Source: Pseudomonas sp. HR96 (lineage in GTDB: Bacteria; Pseudomonadota; Gammaproteobacteria; Pseudomonadales; Pseudomonadaceae). From it: 64,000 nt of DNA. The stretch lies in contig NZ_CP139141.1 of NCBI RefSeq assembly GCF_034059295.1, positions 4,323,001 through 4,387,000 on the forward strand. Reading direction: 5' to 3'. Shown one piece after another: positions 59,201 to 64,000 of this stretch; within the stretch, counting starts at the first letter, position 1; each line of letters begins with the position of its first letter. The notes beneath the pieces are model-generated. The model did no database searches and was not told where the DNA came from. It saw nothing but the letters and a program-made list of their open reading frames with translations. The position numbers and the translations under genes were made by a program.

Positions 59201-60312
59201 GCAGCTTGACTGACCTGGGCGCCAACGATCTGGTCATCGCCAGCTACGGCCTGCTACAACAGGAAAGCGCTGCCTTCGCCGCCCAGCCCTGGACCAGCGT
59301 GGTCCTGGACGAAGCCCAGGCGATCAAGAACGCCCAGACCAAGCGCTCGCAGGCGGTCATGGCGCTGAAGGCCGACTTCCGCCTGGTGGCCACGGGCACG
59401 CCGCTGGAAAACCACCTGGGCGAGCTGTGGAATCTGTTCAACTTCATCAACCCCGGCCTGCTCGGCAGCCAGGAAAGTTTCGCCACCCGTTTCTCCATCC
59501 CCATCGAGAAAGGCGATGGCGCGGCGCGTCGGGCGCTGAAGGCGCTGATCCAGCCGTTCATCCTGCGCCGCCTGAAGAGCCAGGTGCTCGACGAACTGCC
59601 GACCCGCACAGAGATTACCTACAAGGTCCCGCTGTCCGAGGACGAAGCACACCATTACGAGGCGCTGCGCCAGGCGGCTGTGGATAATCTTGCGCAACTG
59701 AACGCGACGGCCGGAAAGTCCATGCAGGTGTTGGCCGAGATCACCCGGCTGCGGCGGTTCTGCTGCCACCCGACCCTGGTGCTGCCAAGCGCGAATCTGC
59801 CGGGCAGCAAGTTTCAGGCGTTTACCGAGATCGTCGGGGAGCTGTTGGAGAACCGTCACAAAGCCCTGGTGTTCAGCCAGTTCGTCGACCACTTGAGCAT
59901 TGCCCGGGCCTGGCTCGACCAGCAGGGCATCCGCTACCAATACCTCGACGGCTCGACCCCGGCCAAGGAACGGCAAAACCGCGTCGAGGCTTTCCAGGCG
60001 GGCGTCGGCGATATCTTTCTGATCAGCCTCAAGGCCGGCGGCAGCGGTCTCAACCTGACCGCCGCCGACTACGTCATCCACCTCGACCCCTGGTGGAACC
60101 CGGCCGTGGAAGACCAGGCCAGCGATCGCGCGCACCGTATGGGCCAGCAAAAGCCGGTGACCATCTACCGGCTGGTGGCCGAGCACACCATCGAGGAGCA
60201 GATCGTCGCGCTGCACGCACGCAAGCGCGACCTGGCTGACAGCCTGCTGGAAGGCGGCGAGATCAGCGCCAAGCTGGATGCGGATGCGTTGCTGGAGTTG
60301 CTCAAAGGGTAA
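56242..60312 (+). CDS. Large SNF2-family DNA-dependent ATPase/helicase
   Basis: The 1356-aa protein has a long N-terminal region (residues 1 to about 900) with no domain I recognise, then the SNF2 ATPase core: Walker A DDMGLGKTVQ near residue 933, DEAQ box VVLDEAQAIKN near 1022, GTPLENHLGELWNLFNFI, and the helicase C domain with FSQFVDHLSIARAWL, LNLTAADYVIHLDPWWNP and RAHRMGQQKPV. SNF2 proteins move along double-stranded DNA and remodel DNA-protein complexes. Partners and role are unknown. It is plausibly monocistronic; upstream is the T6SS cassette, downstream a methyltransferase. Confidence 0.9.
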   Translation: MSQCPLTRADLPYHCQAVLFGLITAFPGRGKNSLLKIIRAMDVTDESGRLLNIDTLLETLEWLKAEGWVVGEQRQEGHYYCVAFERRNQVLLSLTYAADGSYWLQAITDHMPASQPWKLFPTLQELWLYLLTNNIRRFENSLRMLGSFAQDMPAWHPMHQLQGDAAGLEFMAFKGNEVSLMLVEHYLYLNNLRLGPVGPCYRLAVEQLRRTPNSALGLQLQLQAIWRGDQRVLDSFSDQMPTLPKVMHGLCRGQVDQALALLRGILVDQRKETRKRRIDFPPVLNGLYCLLLLAENDPKQRAALKQALTLGIQESFGAAYPVLYKLYEQLQGGKAQLSAELPDTLNGLDGLMLALGLYWLDAPKARLQRWCTRLEAYREQLQDEGYLWLAAEFDALIAEQFGGPRRLAEVHERDGLQPLVGLFMRQETWQHALSALSQLKPSKASTVTAEGDPRSRLSWFIAMDRYPHQLEPREQKRNAKGVWSKGRPLSLKRLAEDGAGLDYLCEQDRQTIAAIQVSKAYYSSIHYELPLELGLPRLVGHPALFWEDAPDVRIDLLEGQASLRLQAGKGAISLQLEPPGVVNAQQIFLDKETPTRLVVYPLNRELRQIAEIIGDGLTVPQSAKAQLIAAVNAIAPLLPIHSDLPELTGHLDRAAADTRLYAHLLPLAEGLRLQLLVRPLAEGSWLRPGQGAENLLGERDGKPLQVHRDLAGERQALQRVLQACPGLADADSDGHEWQLDQPQRALQVLSELQAIASEQLQCIWPEGERMRIGGRSSLRQLKLGLRQQDDWFMLQGEIPLDNGKVLQLRQLLALFKANPGRFVRLDDGDWLALDDSLRKRLDELGHLAERVTEQGLRLSQLTAPLLANLAQEVGAFEADQRWQAHLDKLQSLRDFQPQVPATLHAELRGYQREGFAWLSRLAHWGVGACLADDMGLGKTVQTLALLLERATRGPQLVVAPTSVTLNWQAECQRFAPHLNVRVYQQQRSLTDLGANDLVIASYGLLQQESAAFAAQPWTSVVLDEAQAIKNAQTKRSQAVMALKADFRLVATGTPLENHLGELWNLFNFINPGLLGSQESFATRFSIPIEKGDGAARRALKALIQPFILRRLKSQVLDELPTRTEITYKVPLSEDEAHHYEALRQAAVDNLAQLNATAGKSMQVLAEITRLRRFCCHPTLVLPSANLPGSKFQAFTEIVGELLENRHKALVFSQFVDHLSIARAWLDQQGIRYQYLDGSTPAKERQNRVEAFQAGVGDIFLISLKAGGSGLNLTAADYVIHLDPWWNPAVEDQASDRAHRMGQQKPVTIYRLVAEHTIEEQIVALHARKRDLADSLLEGGEISAKLDADALLELLKG

Positions 60313-60488
60313 GGACGACTGAGGTATGTACGCCATCTACCGCGTCGTTGGCGCGTGTAAATTTGCCAGTCTTATAACTGTCATTATCGACAGCTGACGG
60401 GTCACTGACAGCCATGGAAGATGTCACCTGGGCTCTGCAGTGGATGAGCCTGGTCGCGTCCTGTCCACTAGCGAAAGGTTTGAACGTC

Positions 60489-61382
60489 ATGTTTAACCTC
60501 GTTCAGGTGCTGAACAAATGTCACGAGGAGATGCAAGGCGGTATTTTCAGTCTTGGCTTCAACGAGCTGCTGGATTCCCTCAATGAGTATCGTCTCGCGG
60601 TAGACGAAGATACCTGGCTGAACCAGATAGTCCCGACCTGCCGATCTCATCCGATTACCGACATTCTTCATCAGGATCCCTATACCCGCCGGGCGCTGGA
60701 CAGGCCCCGCGGGTATGCCGGGGATGCCGTGATGATGGACTATGTGTATTTCCAGACGCCGCCGCACTGCACCGTGGCCGGCAAAACGGTGTTTTCAGCG
60801 CTGACTACGAGCACCAATGGAGACAGCGTAAGATGGCGGCGGCTGCATATAGCTGACCTTATCCGCGACCTGGCCGCCAAAGGCTCGGGACTTTCGGTGA
60901 TGAGCGTTGCCTGCGGGCACTGTCGAGAGGTTCAGTTGCTTGACCTCGCCACGCTAGGCAAGATTGCCCGATACGTCGCCGCGGACCAGGACCCGCTAAG
61001 CATTCAGGTCGTGCAGGAGAGTACCTGCGCGCCGGTAGTCGTACTTCACACTTCCGCCAAGGCACTTGCTCATGACAGCAGCCTGCAGAGCTTCGACTTC
61101 ATTTACTCGGCAGGCCTGTTCGACTACCTGGCAGATCGTCCCGCTCAAGCGTTGAGCCAGGCTCTGTGGGCCAAGGTCAAGCCCGGCGGCAAATTGCTCC
61201 TGGCCAACTTTACACCGGACAACTGCGGGCGGGGCTATATGGGGGCATTCATGGACTGGGAGCTGGTAGTGCGCACGCGAAATGACATGCTCAAGCTCCT
61301 ACCACGTGAATCGGTAGCAAACTCGTATCGTTATTTCGATCCCTATCGCAATGTCGTGTACCTGCAGGTCATCAAAGCCTGA
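60489..61382 (+). CDS. Class I SAM-dependent methyltransferase-like protein
   Basis: The 297-aa protein has a Rossmann methyltransferase core: GLSVMSVACGHCREVQLLDL as the SAM loop (an unusual ACGHCRE instead of GxGxG), FDFIYSAGLFDYLAD and LWAKVKPGGKLLLANF. The motif RPRGYAGDAVMMDYVY in the N-terminal half resembles proteins annotated as extracellular-factor (3-hydroxypalmitate methyl ester) methyltransferases, so a small or lipid substrate is possible. I used the ATG at 60489, with AAAGG ten bases upstream; an ATG at 60414 has no SD. DNA-methylase motifs are absent. Confidence 0.7.
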   Translation: MFNLVQVLNKCHEEMQGGIFSLGFNELLDSLNEYRLAVDEDTWLNQIVPTCRSHPITDILHQDPYTRRALDRPRGYAGDAVMMDYVYFQTPPHCTVAGKTVFSALTTSTNGDSVRWRRLHIADLIRDLAAKGSGLSVMSVACGHCREVQLLDLATLGKIARYVAADQDPLSIQVVQESTCAPVVVLHTSAKALAHDSSLQSFDFIYSAGLFDYLADRPAQALSQALWAKVKPGGKLLLANFTPDNCGRGYMGAFMDWELVVRTRNDMLKLLPRESVANSYRYFDPYRNVVYLQVIKA

Positions 61383-61408
61383 AAGCAAATCATTTTCCAG
61401 GCACACAC

Positions 61409-61440
61409 AAAAACGCCGCTCATCTCTGAGCGGCGTTTTC
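61409..61440. terminator. Bidirectional terminator between methyltransferase and tRNA genes
   Basis: AAAACGCCGCTCA (61410-61422) pairs with TGAGCGGCGTTTT (61427-61439) around TCTC. A and T tracts on both sides allow it to end both the plus-strand methyltransferase message and the minus-strand tRNA transcript. Confidence 0.9.
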
Positions 61441-61448
61441 GTACAAAA

Positions 61449-61524
<76 letters not shown>

Positions 61525-61527
61525 AAA

Positions 61528-61603
61528 TGGCGTCCCCTAGGGGACTCGAACCCCTGTTACCGCCGTGAAAGGGCGGTGTCCTAGGCCACTAGACGAAGGG
61601 GAC
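61528..61603 (-). tRNA. tRNA-Glu (TTC), second copy
   Basis: The 76-nt minus-strand sequence begins GTCCCCTTCGTCTAGTGGCC, has anticodon TTC in CCTTTCACG, T arm GGGTTCGAGTCC and encoded CCA. It is identical to the copy at 61784-61859 and 3 nt before the following tRNA-Gly. Confidence 0.98.
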
Positions 61604-61705
61604 ACGCTAACTGAAACACCATGGTGTGTGGTTCAGTGCCCAGCACCACACCGCAGTGTGACGCTGGCTTCACTCAACCTCGCCCGAAAGCAAGGCTGTA
61701 TAAAC

Positions 61706-61781
<76 letters not shown>

Positions 61782-61783
61782 AA

Positions 61784-61859
61784 TGGCGTCCCCTAGGGGA
61801 CTCGAACCCCTGTTACCGCCGTGAAAGGGCGGTGTCCTAGGCCACTAGACGAAGGGGAC
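61784..61859 (-). tRNA. tRNA-Glu (TTC), first copy
   Basis: First gene of the minus-strand tRNA unit, 61 nt downstream of a strong promoter -10 box. TTC anticodon, encoded CCA, identical to the second copy. Confidence 0.98.
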
Positions 61860-61919
61860 ACACTACAACTTCACTGCCTGCCGCGCTTCGCTGAGTGCTT
61901 TACGCTGCAAGTGGCGCGC

Positions 61920-61948
61920 ATTCTAGGGATGCTTTGAGGGGTCGTCAA
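61920..61948 (-). promoter_or_regulatory. Promoter of the tRNA-Glu/Gly unit
   Basis: On the minus strand TTGACG (61943-61948), 17 nt, TAGAAT (61920-61925), then a GC-rich discriminator GCGCGCC typical of stable RNA genes under stringent control. A TTTAAATAAATTTATA stretch upstream may act as an UP element. Confidence 0.88.
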
Positions 61949-62090
61949 CCCCCTGGTATAAATTTATTTAAATCAACGACTTCGCCCCGGTTTGCGGGCA
62001 CCGACAGGCGGTTGTCCAGGGGCGGCCTCTATCCGCCTGTATTGGAAGGCTCTACACTCGAATGACGATATTCCGATTGAGGTCCCGACG

Positions 62091-62873
62091 TTGAGCGCAT
62101 TCACTATCACCATGCTGATTCTGGCAGGGGTGGCGATTCTGATCGCCATCGGCTTCCTGAACAATGCAGTGGAAGCCAGCAAGATACAAAAAGCGCGCGC
62201 CAGGCTGGACATGGCCGATCGGCTGCGTCGTTGCGTGGAAATCAACGAGACCTTTCCGGGGCAATTGGTGACGCCGGATTTGAAGTTGCTGTTCCTGCGC
62301 CTGGAGCTGAACCTGGTGCAACGTTCATTGAAGATGGACAAGCGCAACGGCATGCACCGTGAGCGTGCCGAAGAGCTGGAGAAGTTGATCGCGCTGGGCG
62401 ACAAGAAGATCAAGGTGGACAACCCGAGCGTGCCGATCCTCACCGAGGACTATGCCAAGCACATCAGTTATCTGCTCGAGAGCCTGCACAGCCAGATCAC
62501 TCGGGCGGCCAAGGAAGAGTTCCTCTCGCATACCGAGACCAAGCGCTGGGTCAAGGAGATCAAGCACATCCTGGTACTGGTGCACATCGAGTTCTTCAAC
62601 AACCTGGGGCAGCAGGCCCTGGCCGACGACGAGCCGGGGCAGGCGCGGCTGGCGTTCGAACGCGGTGTACAGTACTTGAAGAACCAGCCGGAGCCGGCAC
62701 TGTATGACGAGCAGCTCAAGTACCTGCAGAAGTTGCTGGCGCGCACCAACAGCATCGTGCTGACCAACGTGCAGCACAAGGTCAATGAAAGCAGCGAGCT
62801 GACGGCGGGCCTGCAGGAAGAAGCCAAGGCCGAGGAAGAAGCCGATGGCGAGTGGAAGAAGAAGCGGATTTGA
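62091..62873 (+). CDS. Membrane-anchored protein of unknown function
   Basis: The 260-aa protein has one N-terminal membrane helix (about residues 5-25; TMLILAGVAILIAIGFLNNA) followed by charged helical sequence with probable coiled-coil character (ASKIQKARARLDMADRLRRC, then helices through residue 230) and an acidic-basic tail. I recognise no family. The start is a TTG at 62091 with GAGG eight bases upstream; the frame extends 33 codons more without similarity, and the next ATG is seven codons in. Confidence 0.75.
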   Translation: MSAFTITMLILAGVAILIAIGFLNNAVEASKIQKARARLDMADRLRRCVEINETFPGQLVTPDLKLLFLRLELNLVQRSLKMDKRNGMHRERAEELEKLIALGDKKIKVDNPSVPILTEDYAKHISYLLESLHSQITRAAKEEFLSHTETKRWVKEIKHILVLVHIEFFNNLGQQALADDEPGQARLAFERGVQYLKNQPEPALYDEQLKYLQKLLARTNSIVLTNVQHKVNESSELTAGLQEEAKAEEEADGEWKKKRI

Positions 62874-62965
62874 GGGCGGGCGCCAGGATCACAACGGCCT
62901 GGCAACCTCTCAGGGGCTACCCCCCCTCCCACACCTGATTCAGAACATCGCCCGACAGCCAGGCA

Positions 62966-63457
62966 TCAATACCCGCTGCAATCGGTCAATCGCAGAAATA
63001 TCTCGGCCAGTTTCTCCAGCCCCTGCTGATCTTCGGCGCTAAAACGCGCCAGTGTCGGGCTGTCGAGGTCGAGTACGCCGATCAGGCGACCGTCCTTGAC
63101 CAGCGGAATCACCACTTCACTGTTCGACGCGCTGTCGCAGGCGATATGGCCGGGGAAAGCGTGCACGTCTTCCACCCGCTGGGTCTGCCGGGTGCGCGCG
63201 GCTGCGCCGCAGACGCCTTTGCTGAAGGGGATGCGCACGCAGGCCACCTGGCCCTGGAACGGGCCCAGTACCAGTTCTTCGTTGCGGTTGAGGTAGAAGC
63301 CAGCCCAGTTCAGGTCGTCGACCTGGTTGTAGAGGAAGGCCGAGAATTGTGCGGCGTTGGCGATGAAATCGTGTTCGTCGGCGAACAGCGACTCTACCTG
63401 GGCAGCCAGCAGGCCGTAGCCGGCCAAGCCGTCGCCGGCACTTTGCAGATCGATCAT
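62966..63457 (-). CDS. msrC: Free methionine (R)-sulfoxide reductase, GAF type
   Basis: The 163-aa GAF-domain protein reduces free methionine-R-sulfoxide. The catalytic and resolving cysteines are visible in QVACVRIPFSKGVCGAA and GHIACDSASNSE, with the family's W-AGFY motif DLNWAGFYLN. GGAG lies eight bases before the ATG, and the start overlaps the upstream ATPase stop by 4 nt (ATGA), so the two are cotranscribed. Confidence 0.93.
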   Translation of the reverse strand: MIDLQSAGDGLAGYGLLAAQVESLFADEHDFIANAAQFSAFLYNQVDDLNWAGFYLNRNEELVLGPFQGQVACVRIPFSKGVCGAAARTRQTQRVEDVHAFPGHIACDSASNSEVVIPLVKDGRLIGVLDLDSPTLARFSAEDQQGLEKLAEIFLRLTDCSGY

Positions 63458-64000
63458 GGATGTTGCTCCAGCAGTTTCAGGCCCACCCAATAGCGGGCAA
63501 ATTGATAGGCGCAGCGGCCGTTGCGGTTGCCGCGGCCCGTAGCCCAGCGCACCGCCAGTTTCTCCAGCTCTTCGTCACGTTGCCAGCGCAGCCCGGCCTT
63601 GCCGGCCAGTACGCCGACCCAGTGCTCGACCACGTCGAGAAAGTGCTCCTGGGTAAAGGGGTAGAACGACAGCCACAGGCCGAAACGGTCGGACAGGGCA
63701 ATCTTGTCTTCGACGGCTTCGCTGGGGTGCACTTCGCCGTCGACGGTCTGCCACTTGTCGTTGTCGGTCTGCTTTTCCGGCACCAGGTGGCGACGGTTGG
63801 ACGTGGCGTACAGCAGCACGTTGTCCGGCGCCTGCTCCAGCGAGCCGTCGAGCACGCTCTTGAGGATACGGTAATCGCCCTCGCCCGCCTCGAAGGATAA
63901 ATCGTCGCAGAACAGAATGAAGCGCTGCGGCAACTTGAGCAGTTGCTCGACCACCCGCGGCAGGTCGGCCAGGTGATCGCGTTCGATCTCGATCAGGCGC
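63454..64000 (-). CDS. DUF815-type AAA ATPase, 3' part only
   Basis: The visible C-terminal 181 residues run past the window edge. Seen are FILFCDDLSFEAGEGDYRIL (Walker B-like CDDLSF), LLYATSNRRHLVPE with the sensor-1 TSNRRH, and DRFGLWLSFYPFTQEHFLDV with the arginine-finger-like DRFGL. These are marks of the DUF815/YifB-unrelated ATPase family annotated as 'ATP-binding protein' in Pseudomonas. The Walker A lies beyond base 64000. It is coupled to msrC. Confidence 0.85.
   Translation of the reverse strand, partial: RLIEIERDHLADLPRVVEQLLKLPQRFILFCDDLSFEAGEGDYRILKSVLDGSLEQAPDNVLLYATSNRRHLVPEKQTDNDKWQTVDGEVHPSEAVEDKIALSDRFGLWLSFYPFTQEHFLDVVEHWVGVLAGKAGLRWQRDEELEKLAVRWATGRGNRNGRCAYQFARYWVGLKLLEQHP

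Noticed and set aside
56242..61382. SNF2 ATPase plus methyltransferase as a DISARM-like defence system
   Set aside because: The methyltransferase has no DNA-methylase motifs and the other DISARM genes are absent.

Overview
The window reads as a chromosome segment of a Pseudomonas, most likely of the P. putida group. The evidence is high GC content, and the gene order yceD-rpmF-plsX-fabD-fabG-acpP-fabF-pabC-mltG-tmk-holB-pilZ-tatD and rne-...-murB-ptp-kdsB-ycaR-lpxK-exbD-exbB-comEC, which I know from Pseudomonas genomes. fabH is absent between plsX and fabD, and RNase E has the long arginine-rich C-terminal half. The species call is inference.

Layout. (1) 1-479: 3' end of a class V aminotransferase. 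(2) 698-10815, minus strand: one long co-directional run for fatty-acid synthesis, septal peptidoglycan processing, dTMP synthesis and the polymerase clamp loader. It is driven at least partly by a near-consensus promoter just upstream of yceD, with a hairpin between acpP and fabF that probably sets the excess of acyl carrier protein over FabF. (3) 10914-18482: maf, then minus-strand sppA, a HAD phosphatase and rluC, divergent from rne. rne has a strong promoter and a leader of about 700 nt. (4) 18533-26971, minus strand: a MocA/XdhC molybdenum-cofactor pair, then murB, a small tyrosine phosphatase, kdsB, ycaR, lpxK, exbD, exbB and comEC, many with 1-4 nt overlaps. (5) 27117-33161: a DUF2062 membrane protein, an ABC-2 exporter pair, a glutathione S-transferase, fadE and a small PA2817-like protein.

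(6) 33195-55920: a type VI secretion locus. The minus-strand module is vasI-like, tssA(vasJ), tssM(vasK). The plus-strand module is tssB, tssC, tssE, tssF, tssG, fha, tssJ, tssK, tssL, hcp, vgrG. It is followed by a probable effector cassette: a DUF4123-like adaptor, a VasX/BTH_I2691-like 1053-aa effector with predicted membrane segments, a DUF6708-like membrane protein that is a candidate immunity factor, and PAAR. The order mirrors the Vibrio cholerae vas cluster, but no ClpV (TssH/VasG) and no sigma-54 activator (VasH) gene is present. The effector C-terminus and immunity gene are clearly AT-richer than everything around them, which suggests module replacement by horizontal transfer. This locus is the most interesting part of the window.

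(7) 56242-64000: a very large SNF2-family ATPase, a SAM-dependent methyltransferase, two tandem tRNA-Glu/tRNA-Gly pairs on the minus strand with a strong promoter, a membrane-anchored protein of unknown function, free-methionine sulfoxide reductase, and the 3' part of a DUF815-type ATPase that runs out of the window.
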